Assembly (NCBI GenBank): GCA_963710275.1
Contig: CAVPZS010000008.1
Span: 1,488,001-1,552,000, forward strand
Reading direction: 5' to 3'
Source of the DNA: Rhodoblastus sp963710275
GTDB taxonomy: Bacteria > Pseudomonadota > Alphaproteobacteria > Rhizobiales > Beijerinckiaceae
DNA length: 64,000 nucleotides
The notes beneath the pieces were generated by a model, which was not told the DNA's origin, did not search any database, and saw only the letters and a list, made by a program, of their open reading frames with translations. The translations under genes were made by a program, and so were the position numbers. Shown here in pieces: positions 45,881-55,241 of the stretch; the first letter of the stretch is position 1, and each line of letters starts with the position of its first letter.

Positions 45881-46969
45881 ATGGCGCGATGGCTTTGGGC
45901 GGCGTCCTGCATCGCGGCTTTGGCGGCGGCCGCCCCGGCCCGCGCAGGAGTCTGCACGGTGGATCGCGCGACCGGCACGACCATCGACCGCGCGCCCTTC
46001 CTGACACACGGTTATGGCGGCCGCTGGAATTTCGCGACCGGCCTCATCGCCTTCATGCAGCCGGATGCGAGCGGCTTTTACCGCATCTACACAATCAAAC
46101 CCGACGGCTCGGGACGGGCGGAATTCAAACCGCCGGGCCTGCCCGGGGGACATCGGGGTTCGGTCTACTGGCAGCCCCTGGGGCGCTACCTGATGTTCAC
46201 AGCGCAGAAACCCGACTGGAAGGACATCAAATTGTTTGGCGTTCCCGCCTATGGCGCGCTGCCGGGCTGGGGAACCCATGACGACATCTGGATCGCCAGG
46301 GCGGACGGCTCGGCCGCGTGGAAACTCACCGACGATCCCAATACCAGGCGGGAAGGCGAGCTGATGCCTGTGTTCTCGCCCGACGGCCGCAAGGTGGCCT
46401 GGGGCTGGCGCCAGCCGGACAAGTCCTATTTCCTCAACATCGCCGATTTCAGCGAGGCGCCCGAGCCGCACCTGTCGCACATCGTTTCCTTGCGGCCGGG
46501 CGAAGGCAAGTATTTCGAGCCCGGCGGCTTCTCCTCCGACAGCCGCTCCCTGATTTATTCGACCGACGACGGGACGCACAGTTTCTGGGCCAGCCAGATC
46601 TACTCGCTCGACCTCGCGACCGGGAAAAGCACGCGCCTGACCGAGGGCCGCGCCTATAACGAGCACCCCAATGTGGTGAAGACCCCCACCGGCGACTGGA
46701 TCATCTACATGAGCACGAAGGGCGTGCAGCGGCGTCCCTGGCATATCATGCTGGGCACGGATTTCTGGGCGATGCGCCTCGACGGCTCCGGCGCCAAGCG
46801 CCTGACCACCATGAATTCAAGACCGGGCAACGCCGAAGATTTCGGCGCCCCGATAGTGGCGACCACGGCGTCGATCAGCCCCGCGGGCGATTATTTTCTG
46901 GGCGACCTCCAGGACAGCCTGGTGAAGCAGACCGGGCTCGCGCGTGTAGTGAGGTTTACGTGTGACTGA
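45881..46969 (+). CDS. Exported TolB-like beta-propeller protein
   Basis: AGGAG lies seven bases before ATG 45881. A signal peptide (MARWLWAASCIAALAAAAPA) ends at ARA-GVC. The body has WD40/TolB-like blades, for example YRIYTIKPDGSGRAEF, DIWIARADGSAAWKLTDDPN, ELMPVFSPDGRKVAWGWRQP and DFWAMRLDGSGAKRLTTMNS. It likely folds as a periplasmic or surface six- or seven-bladed propeller. Whether it binds a ligand or is an enzyme (such as an oligogalacturonate-lyase-like protein) cannot be said. It converges with the large transglutaminase gene. Confidence 0.85.
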   Translation: MARWLWAASCIAALAAAAPARAGVCTVDRATGTTIDRAPFLTHGYGGRWNFATGLIAFMQPDASGFYRIYTIKPDGSGRAEFKPPGLPGGHRGSVYWQPLGRYLMFTAQKPDWKDIKLFGVPAYGALPGWGTHDDIWIARADGSAAWKLTDDPNTRREGELMPVFSPDGRKVAWGWRQPDKSYFLNIADFSEAPEPHLSHIVSLRPGEGKYFEPGGFSSDSRSLIYSTDDGTHSFWASQIYSLDLATGKSTRLTEGRAYNEHPNVVKTPTGDWIIYMSTKGVQRRPWHIMLGTDFWAMRLDGSGAKRLTTMNSRPGNAEDFGAPIVATTASISPAGDYFLGDLQDSLVKQTGLARVVRFTCD

Positions 46970-47059
46970 GGCTCGGTAACGCCATGGTCGCGGCGCGCGA
47001 CGCAGCGGATGAAGGGCTTGCCGCCGCCGCGCGCAGGAAGAGGAGCCGCCAACCACCCA

Positions 47060-50000
47060 GCCTAAACCCCTCTCGGCCGTCTCAGATCCAGCGTGGTCGG
47101 GAACTCGCCCGTCACTTCCTCCGGCGGCAGCCAGAATCGAACCGGGCGTGTGGCCGTGGTCCTGGAAGCGGGCGAGGCGGCGGGCCTCGGCCTCGTAGCT
47201 GTTGACCGGGAAGGTCACGTAATTGCGGCCGCCCGGATGCGCGGCGTGATAGACGCAGCCGCCCAGCGAGCGCTTGCTCCACTTGTCGATGATGTCGAAG
47301 GTCAGCGGCGTCTGCGCCCCGATGGTCGGATGCAGGCCCGAATAGGGCTGCCAGGCCTTGAAGCGGACGCCCGCCACCGCCTCGCCGCGCACGCCGGTCG
47401 AGCCCATCGGCAGCCGGCGCCCATTGCAGGTGACGATATGGCGGGCTTCGTTGAAGCCTTCGACGCGGATCTGCATGCGTTCGACCGAGGAATCGACGAA
47501 ACGCACCGTGCCGCCGACCGCGCCCTCCTCGCCCATGACATGCCAGGGCTCCAGCGCCTGCCGTATCTCGAGCTTTACGCCCGAATGTTCGACCAGGCCG
47601 TAATAGGGGAAGCGGAACTCGAACTGCGCCTTGAACCATTCGGGGTCGAAGTCGTAGCCGGCGCGCTTCAGGTCGTCGAGGATGCCTAAGAAATCCTGCC
47701 ACACATAATGCGGCAGCATGAAGCGATCATGAAGACTTGACCCCCAGCGCGCCAGTTCGCCGTCTTGCGGCTCCCGCCAGAACCAGGCGATCATCGCGCG
47801 CAGCAGCAGTTGCTGCGCCAGCGACATGCGCGCGTCCGGCGGCATCTCGAAGCCGCGGAACTCGACCAGGCCGAGCCGGCCGGTCGGACCGGCGGGCGAA
47901 TAGAGCTTGTCGATGCAGATTTCCGAGCGATGGGTGTTGCCGGTGACGTCGGTGAGCAGGTTGCGATAGAGCCGGTCGACCAGCCATGGCGGCGGCGCCT
48001 GGCCCTCGCCCGGGGGCGGCGTCATCGCCAGCGCGATCTCCAGTTCGTAGAGCGCGTCATGGCGCGCCTCGTCGATGCGCGGCGCCTGCGAGGTCGGCCC
48101 GATGAACAGACCCGAGAACAGATAGGACAGCGCCGGGTGGCGCTGCCAGTAGATGATCAGGCTTTTCAGCAGGTCGGGACGACGCAGGAACGGCGAATCC
48201 GCCGGGGTCGCGCCGCCGACCACCACGTGATTGCCGCCGCCGGTGCCGACATGGCGCCCGTCGATCATGAATTTTTCCGTGCCCAGCCGGCACTGCCGCG
48301 CCAGTTCGTAAGTCTGGCGATAGATGGAGGCGAGTTCGTCCCAGTCGGAGGCGGGATGGACATTGACCTCGATGACGCCGGGATCGGGCGCGACGCGGAT
48401 GACGTTGAGCCGGGTGTCGAGCGGCGGCGGATAGCCCTCGATATGCACGGGCAGGCCGCATTCCTCGGCGCTGACCTCGATCGCGGTCAGCAATTCCAGA
48501 TAATCCTCGATCCGCTCGGTCGGCGGCATGAACACATGCAGGCGGCCGTCGCGCGGCTCGATCGCCAGGGCGGTGCGAACGTCGGTGGTGAAGCCGAGGG
48601 TCTGTTCGTTCTGGAGCTCGTGGTCGGGCTCCTGGGCGCCGCGCCGGTATTTCTGCGCGATGGCCTCGGCGCTCGGCAGCGGACCGCGCCATTCGGTCGG
48701 GTCGGACTCCACGATATAGGGATAGGACGCGGGCGCGACATAGGGAAGCGACGCCAGCGGCAGGCGGTAGCCGACCGGGGAATCGCCCGGCTTGAGGAAC
48801 AGGGCGCCGCGGCGCAACGGCCATTTCTGGCTGATCCAGCTCGTTTTGCGCGGCGCGGCGTTCCAGCGCTGCACCGGCAGCACATAGCCCGAGGGGACGT
48901 CGAGCCCGCGATCGAAGACGCGGGCGAAGCGGGCGCGCTCCTCGGGCTCCGCCAGCTTGGAATCGCCAGGCGTGACGTTGAACGGCAGGTCGGCTTCCTT
49001 GAGAATCCACTCGCCCGGGTCTTCATACGCCGGAACGACGAACGCCTTGGCCAGCTCCAGCCGCCCGGCCACCGCCTCGATCAGGGCCTTGGCGTCGGGC
49101 GCCGTCGCGGCGACCGCCGGCTTTTCACGGGCGATCAGATTGGCGTCGCGCCAGATCGGCTCGCCGTCCTTGCGCCAGTAGAGCGAGAAGGTCCAGCGCG
49201 GCAGGCTTTCGCCCGGATACCATTTGCCCTGGCCGTAATGCAGGAAGCCATTGGGGGCGAAGGCGTCGCGCAGCCGGCGGATCAGGTCGTCGGCGAGGCC
49301 GCGCTTGGTCGGGCCCGACCGCGTCGGTGTTCCATTCCGCCGACTGGTAATCGTCGATGGACACGAAAGTCGGCTCGCCGCCCATGGTCAGGCGCACGTC
49401 CTGGGCGTTCAGGTCCTGGTCGACCTTCTTGCCCAGCGCGTCCAGCGCCAGCCACGACTCGCCTGAGAAAGGCAAGGTGACGCGCGGCTTTTCATCGAGC
49501 CGCTCCACCCTCATCTCGAAGCCGAATTCGCATTGCGCCGGCTCGACCAAGCCTTCGATCGGCGCGGCGGAGGAATAATGCGGCGTGGCGGCGAGCGGCA
49601 GATGGCCTTCGCCGGCGAACAGGCCGGAGGTGGGATCGAGCCCGATCCAGCCGGCGCCGGGAATATAGACTTCGGCCCAGGCGTGCAGGTCGGTAAAATC
49701 GTGGTCCGTGCCGGAGGGGCCATCGAGCGCCTGCAGATCGGGCTTGAGCTGGATCAGATAGCCGGAAACGAAGCGCGCGGCGAAGCCGAGCTGCCGCAGG
49801 ATCTGCACCAGCAGCCAGCCGGTGTCGCGGCAGGAGCCCGAGCAGAGTCGCAGCGTCTCCTCGGGCGTCTGCACGCCCGGCTCCATGCGCACGACATAGC
49901 GGATTTTCTGCTGCAGGCCGGCGTTCAGCGCGACCAGGAAATCGACCGTGGCCGTTTCCTCCTTCGGCAGGGTCGCCAGATAATCCGCCAGCAGCGGCCC

Positions 50001-50369
50001 GGCCGGCTCGGCGCCGATATAGGCGGCGATGTCCTTGGCCAGCGCATCGGCGTATTTGAAGGGCGCCGTCTGCGCATAATCCTCGATGAAGAAGTCGAAG
50101 GGGTTGTAGACCGCGAGCTCGGCGATCAGATCGACGGTGATCGAGAATTCCTCGGTCTTTTCCGGGAAGACCAGGCGCGCCAGCCAGTTGCCGTGCGGGT
50201 CTTGCTGCCAGTTCACGAAATGGTTTTCCGGCGTCACCTTCAGCGAATAGGCGGGAACGGGGGTGCGGCAGTGCGGCGCGGGGCGCAGCCGGATGATCTG
50301 CGGCCCAAGCGCGACCGGGCGATCATAGGTGTAGCGGGTCGAATGATGCAGTTTGGCGAGAATGGCCAT
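47060..50369 (-). CDS. Transglutaminase-like and DUF2126 protein (two frameshifts)
   Basis: From ATG 50369 (MAILAKLHHSTRYTYDRPVA) an N-terminal beta domain leads to a transglutaminase-like Cys protease fold with GSCRDTGWLL (Cys), DLHAWAEVYIPGAGWIGLDP (His, Asp). A break near 49310 shifts the frame; it then continues as the DUF2126 region (GRHVGTGGGNHVVVGGATPA, GLVEFRGFEMPPDARMSLAQ). A second break near 47130 hides the true end, VRFWLPPEEVTGEFPTTLDL followed by RRPRGV and TAG at 47060-47062. The full protein has about 1,100 residues. DUF2126-transglutaminase proteins occur with ATP-grasp/alpha-E genes in the predicted amidoligase system (Iyer and colleagues, 2009). The reaction is not known. 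Confidence 0.88.
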
Positions 50370-50652
50370 AGCGGCTTGCGCCTCTCTTTTCGGCGGATTT
50401 TTCCGCGCTTTAGACACGTGTCCGTATATGCCGCCTGAACCGGCGCCCTGTCACGTCCGAAAAGGTGGCTTATCGTCGCAGCGGAGAGCGAAGTGCACGA
50501 AAAAAAGGCATTTGCCGGCTGGCTTGGGCGCGTCTGTCGGAACCCGAACGCGGACCAGGCGTTCGTGTCCATTCGTTGGGGCATGGTCTCCACGAGAGCT
50601 CGAATGCAAGGGTCGCGGTCGCGCCCTTCGAGCCGCGCTAAGGGAGAAAAGC

Positions 50653-50981
50653 ATGAAATCGACCATTTTGAAGACGGGCGCGCTGGCCGCCTCGCTCATG
50701 GCCGCAGGCGCAGGCTATGCGGCGCCGTTCAATTTCATCACCGATGGCCCGAACTACACGGACGCCCCCGCTTCGCCGCCGCCTTTCAACTTCATCAACG
50801 GCCCCGTGGTGGCGACAGGACCAGCCCGCCCCGCCGCCGCGCCGCCACCATCGATCATATCGGAGCCCGAGGCGCGGCCGCTGAACCGAAAACTCCGCCC
50901 GGAAGGCGGAGCGACGCAGCGTCCGGTGGCCGCGGACCTGGCGGACTGCGCCGGGCACGCGATCGGAGCAAAACGGATTGA
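50653..50981 (+). CDS. Small exported protein with repeated PFNFI motif
   Basis: GGGAGAAAAG precedes ATG 50653. A signal peptide (MKSTILKTGALAASLMAAGA) ends at GYAA. The mature part has PFNFITDGPN and, 22 residues on, PFNFINGPVV, then Pro/Ala-rich sequence with ISEPEARPLNRKLRPEGGAT. The frame does not stop before the next gene, but a one-base shift gives a stop at 50979-50981, next to an inverted repeat. I take that as the likely end. It lies inside the transglutaminase/ATP-grasp cluster on the opposite strand, so it might be a substrate. That is only inference. Confidence 0.55.
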
Positions 50982-50995
50982 CGCCACGCCTCTCC

Positions 50996-51024
50996 CTCTC
51001 CCCAGCACCCGTCTGCGGGGAGAG
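50996..51024. terminator. Inverted repeat between convergent genes
   Basis: CTCTCCCC (50996-51003) pairs with GGGGAGAG (51017-51024) over 13 bases. It lies between the ends of the small exported protein and the transglutaminase gene. The same CTCCCC/GGGGAG theme occurs after mtnP at 41729-41758. It may serve both strands. Confidence 0.45.
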
Positions 51025-51033
51025 CGCCGTCGT

Positions 51034-51936
51034 TCACGCGAAGGTCGGCGGCGCGTCTTCCGATTTGATCGGGATCACATCCACGGCGACGTCGATGTCC
51101 TGCTCGCCCGAGCCCAGGATGACCCCGTTGATCGGCGCGACGTCGGCATAGTCCCGGCCCTCCGCCAGAATGATGTGGTCGTCGCCGACGGGCATGTTGT
51201 TGGTCGGATCGAGCCCCACCCAGCCGTCGAGCGGCCCGCACCAGATCGACACCCAGGCGTGAGTCGCGTCGGCGCCTTCCAGCCTTTCCTTGCCCGCAGG
51301 CGGCACGGTGCGCAGATAGCCGCTGACATAGCGCGCCGGCAGGCCCACGCCGCGCAGGCCCGCAATCATGATATGGGCGAAATCCTGGCACACGCCGCGC
51401 TTTTTCGCGAAAGCCTCGCCGAGCGGCGTCGAAACCAGCGTCGCCTTGGGATCGTAGTCGAAATCGTCCCAGATGCGCGCCATCAGGCTCGATTGCGCCT
51501 TCCAGCGCCTGGCGCTCCTTGCGGAAAACTCTCGCGCGCATAGTCGACGACAGGCTCGTCCAGCGTGATCGACGCGGCTGGCGTAGATGAAATGCGCCGG
51601 CGATTTCGGGCCGAGGTCGTTGATGCTGAAGGCGAGCTGGCGCACGTCCTCCCAGCTCGGCGTGACCAGCGGCGGCACAGGCCGCGCCACGGCGATGCGC
51701 GCCTTCGCGGAGACCGTCAGTTCGCGGTGTTCCGCCTCGATGCGGACGATCTCGAAATCATTGCCGAAAAAACAGGTGCGCTGAACGCGTTTGGCCGCGG
51801 GCGGGTCGATGTCGATCTGCACGTCGAGCACGCGCTGGCCGGTGCGGCTGGTCGGGCTCAGCCGCAGCGCGCAGAGCGAATAGGCGACCGGCGCGTCATA
51901 GGTATAGGTCGTGACGTGGCGAATGTCGTAGATCAC
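51034..51936 (-). CDS. Transglutaminase-like protease-fold protein (clustered frameshifts in the middle)
   Basis: GTG 51936 overlaps the upstream gene's TGA. The protein starts MIYDIRHVTTYTYDAPVAYS, then a beta domain. The catalytic Cys is in KRGVCQDFAHIMIAGLRGVG, His in ATHAWVSIWCG and Asp in WVGLDPTNNMP. Between about 51470 and 51580 the expected YASRVTLDEPVVDYARES and FRKERQALEGAIE lie in different frames, requiring three one-base indels within 100 bases that restore the frame. Members of this family accompany alpha-E and ATP-grasp genes. They are thought to process or crosslink a peptide, but no member has a proven substrate. Confidence 0.88.
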   Translation of the reverse strand: MIYDIRHVTTYTYDAPVAYSLCALRLSPTSRTGQRVLDVQIDIDPPAAKRVQRTCFFGNDFEIVRIEAEHRELTVSAKARIAVARPVPPLVTPSWEDVRQLAFSINDLGPKSPAHFIYASRVDHAGRACRRLCAREFSARSARRWKAQSSLMARIWDDFDYDPKATLVSTPLGEAFAKKRGVCQDFAHIMIAGLRGVGLPARYVSGYLRTVPPAGKERLEGADATHAWVSIWCGPLDGWVGLDPTNNMPVGDDHIILAEGRDYADVAPINGVILGSGEQDIDVAVDVIPIKSEDAPPTFA

Positions 51937-54425
51937 GCAAGTCCTATCTGCTTTTCCGACCGCGCGTCATTGGCGCCCTGGAGGAAATAGCGCGCGGCTA
52001 TGGCGTCGGCGAGGCCGAGCAGGCGGCGCTCGACGGAGAGAACGAATTCGGTGGTGACGCCGGACGCGGCCTTGGTCGTGAGATCGGCGTTGAGTCTCGA
52101 TGGCGATGCGGTTCGGCGGCTCCAGCATGCCGTCGAGCTTCAGCACTGGCAGGGTGGCGATGTGTTCGGCCAGCCGCGCGGTCTGGAAGGCGGCCGAGCG
52201 CGGGTTGTAGGGATCGAGCAGGGCCATGTCGCGCACCGGATAGGGCGCGACGCCGACGAGGTAGCGCGAGCGATAGGTGATCTGCGAATCGATCAGGTCG
52301 AGCAGCACGTCGAAATCGGTGACGCGGGCCTGCTCCATGCCGAAATGGCGCACGATGCGGCAGGCGTTGACGCCGCGCTCCAGCCTGCGCCCGATTTCCA
52401 GGAAGCGCCAGCCGGCGACGCGGTTCATGTTCTCCTGCGCCAGGCCCGAAATGCTGGCGATGGCCTGCAGAGCGATGTCGGCGCGCTCCAGGATTTCCGG
52501 CTCGTCCAGCGGGCCGCGTCCAAGATCCTTGCCATGTCCAGCCCGTTCTCGAGCTGCTGGCGCAATTCGACGATGATGCGCCAGGTGTCGCCCGACAGGC
52601 GCTCGCGGATGACCGAGGCCGTGCGCTGCGAGGACGCGCGCCAGCGACACCGCCGAGCCATATTCGTCGACATTGAACATGGCGGCGTTGAGAAAGCCCT
52701 GCGGCGTCGGCGCTGTCTTGGGTTTTTGCGGAACCGCGCCCCAGTCGGACGAGCAATTTGCGCAGGCGCTGGGTGGTCGCCGCGCCATCCTGCGACATGT
52801 CCTCGTTTTCGATGGTGCGCCGCGCCAGGCAGCGGATCAGCCGCAAGGTCGCCTCGGCGCGCTCCAGATAGCGGCCGAGCCAGAACAGGTTGTCGGCGGC
52901 GCGGCTCGGCAGATTGCCCATGATGCGGCGGATGGCGACGGATTCGGTCGCCGGCAGCAGGGTCATCGGCTCGACCGGGCGATTGGCGACGATCCAGACA
53001 TCGGAGGTCTGCGTCCCCTGCCCCATGGCCACGGCGCGCAAATCCGGGCGGTCGGAGATGCGGCAGAAGCCGCCGGGCATGACCTGATATTTGCCGTCCG
53101 GCCCCAGCGCCGCAAAGACGCGCAGCACGAAGGGCCGCGCCTCGAGCCGGTCGTCGACCCAGACCGGCGTGGTCGAAAGGCGCACCTGCTCCTGGCCGAC
53201 AAAATCGGCCCCGCGCTCGCGGATGGCGTTGGCGAGCTGCCCGCGCTGCTTCTCCGACAATTCGCCGGCGATCACCGAGCGGCCGAGGAAGCTGCTTGGT
53301 CGTCGATGGCGCCGAAGGCCGGGGATATCGCCATGTCCTGCAGGCGGTCGAGCACGTATTCGCGCTCCGTCTCCTGGCCGCACCACCAGGTGGCGATGGT
53401 CGGCAGGATCAGCTTTTCGCCGAGCAGGCGGCGCGACAGGCTGGGCATGAAGCCGAGCAGCGCCGGGGTTTCCGCGACGCCCGCGCCCAGCGCGTTGGCC
53501 ACGGCGACATTGCCCTGGCGGATCGCCTCGACCAGGCCGGGCACGCCGAGATGCGAGCCGCCCTTCAGCTCCAGCGGATCGGCGAAATCGGCGTCGATGC
53601 GCCGCCAGATCACGTCGGCGCGCTTCAGTCCCGCGATGGTGCGCACATGGGCGAGGCCATCGCGGGCGACGAGATCGGCGCCCTCGACCAGCACGAAGCC
53701 GAGATAGCGGGCGAGATAGGCCTGCTCGTAATAGGTTTCGCTATAGGGGCCGGGCGTGTGCAGGCAGATGCGCGGATCGGAGCGCGTCGCCATGGCGGCG
53801 AGGCCCGCGCGGAAATCCTGGAAGAAGGGCGCGAGCCGCCGGACGTTCATGTCGCGATAGATCGACTGGAAGGCGCGCGACAGGTTCAACCGGTTTTCCA
53901 GCGCATAGCCGAGGCCCGAGGGCGCCTGGGCGCGGTCGTTCAGCACCCACCATTGCCCGTCGGGACCGCGGCCGAGGTCGGCTGCGTAGAGATTGAGATA
54001 GCGCCCGCCGCGCGGCTCGACGCCGATCAGGGGCTGCAGGAAGTCGGCGCTGCCGGTCACGGCGGCGGCGGGCAACACGCCCTGGCTGACCAGGTCGGCC
54101 TTGCCGTAGAGGTCGGACAGCAGGCGCTTCGAAGACTTCGGCGCGCTGGGTGACGCCGGCCTCGATCACCGCCCAATCCTTCTCGGAAATGAGCAGGGGC
54201 ATGTGGCTCAAGCGGCCAGGAGCGATCGAAGGTTTCGCCATAGGCGCGGTAGGACACGCCCTGTTCGCGGATATTGCGCTCGATGGTCTCGAAGCGGCGG
54301 GCGACGTCATCGGCGCCGAGCCCGGCCATCTTGTCGAAGAATTCCAGCCAATGGCCGCGCGGGCGCCCGTCCGCGGCGATGAACTCGTCCGGCACGCCCT
54401 CGAGCGGCCGATAGGCGGCCGTCAT
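51933..54425 (-). CDS. Circularly permuted ATP-grasp protein fused to alpha-E domain (about eight frameshifts)
   Basis: ATG 54425 starts the permuted ATP-grasp (AYRPLEGVPDEFIAADGRPR, SDPRICLHTPGPYSETYYEQ, YLGFVLVEGADLVARDGLAH). It runs on without a stop in one frame from MPGGFCRISDRPDLRAVAMG into the alpha-E domain (NLPSRAADNLFWLGRYLERA). That shared stretch shows a true fusion, as in other Hyphomicrobiales. The alpha-E part continues FNVDEYGSAVSLARVL and ends GANDARSEKQIGLA. Frame changes lie near 54225, 54135, 53290, 52740, 52650, 52520 and 52100. ATP-grasp members join a carboxylate to an amine. It is the first gene of the pair with the transglutaminase. Confidence 0.85.
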
Positions 54426-54612
54426 CTCGATCAAGCGCCTTGCCTTGGCGCTTGCGGCGTTTTGCGGCGCGGCTCCCAGTGGTGCCCCCTCAGGCTGAAT
54501 ATTTTGTGGCGCGAAACCGCGCGGTTTTCCAAGGTAGTGGTTGCAGCGCAATAAGGAAGTGGCCGGGGATAAAATTCTGTGGGCGAGGGTTTTAGGACAC
54601 AGTTCATATTTT

Positions 54613-55149
54613 TCATTTTTTTGGGCGGATCGTCTGCACGAAGGACGGATCGGTGTCGAGCCAGGCGCCGCCGATCAGCTCGACGCAATAAGGAATGGCG
54701 GGAAAGACCGCCTTCAGGCAGAGGTCGATGGAGCGCGGGCTGCCGGGCAGATTGACGATCAGGCAGGGGCCGCGATGGGCCGCGGTCTGCCGCGACAGGA
54801 TCGCGGTCGGCGTCTGCTCCAGGCTTTTGGCGCGCATCAACTCGCCGAAGCCGGGCATTTCGCGGTTGCTCGCCGCGAGCGTCGCCTCGGGCGTGAGGTC
54901 GCGCGGGGCTGGCCCGGTGCCGCCGGTGGTGAGGACAAGGCAGCAACCGGCGTTGTCGGCCATGTCGATCAGCGTGTCGCGGACGGAGTCAAAACCGTCG
55001 GGAATGACGCGGGAGTCCAGGCTGTAGGGAACGTTGAGCGCCTGTTTCAGCCAGGCGGCGATGGCGGGCCCGGAAATATCCTCATAGACGCCGGCGCTGG
55101 CGCGGTCGGAAATGGTGAGGACGCCGATTTTGGCGGGAGGTGCGGACAT
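54613..55149 (-). CDS. mog: Molybdopterin adenylyltransferase (MogA/MoaB family)
   Basis: The protein activates molybdopterin by adenylation before molybdenum insertion. From ATG 55149, MSAPPAKIGVLTISDRASAG is followed by the family motif VLTTGGTGPAPRDLTPEATL and by LIVNLPGSPRSIDLCLKAVF. About 178 residues, normal length. No other molybdenum-cofactor gene is nearby. It follows hpnN by 93 bases in the opposite gene order, on the same strand. Confidence 0.92.
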   Translation of the reverse strand: MSAPPAKIGVLTISDRASAGVYEDISGPAIAAWLKQALNVPYSLDSRVIPDGFDSVRDTLIDMADNAGCCLVLTTGGTGPAPRDLTPEATLAASNREMPGFGELMRAKSLEQTPTAILSRQTAAHRGPCLIVNLPGSPRSIDLCLKAVFPAIPYCVELIGGAWLDTDPSFVQTIRPKK

Positions 55150-55241
55150 GGTGATTCCCTTGCTGCACACTTCTTAGCGCAATAGTCGGCGCTGCGCAGC
55201 GGGATTGCGCATTACGTCATGGAGGGACGAGCGGCCATATT

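Noticed and set aside
46817..47059. Extension of the DUF2126 protein over the TolB-like gene
   Set aside because: It arises from the frameshift near 47130; the restored frame stops at 47060-47062 with the expected family C-terminus.
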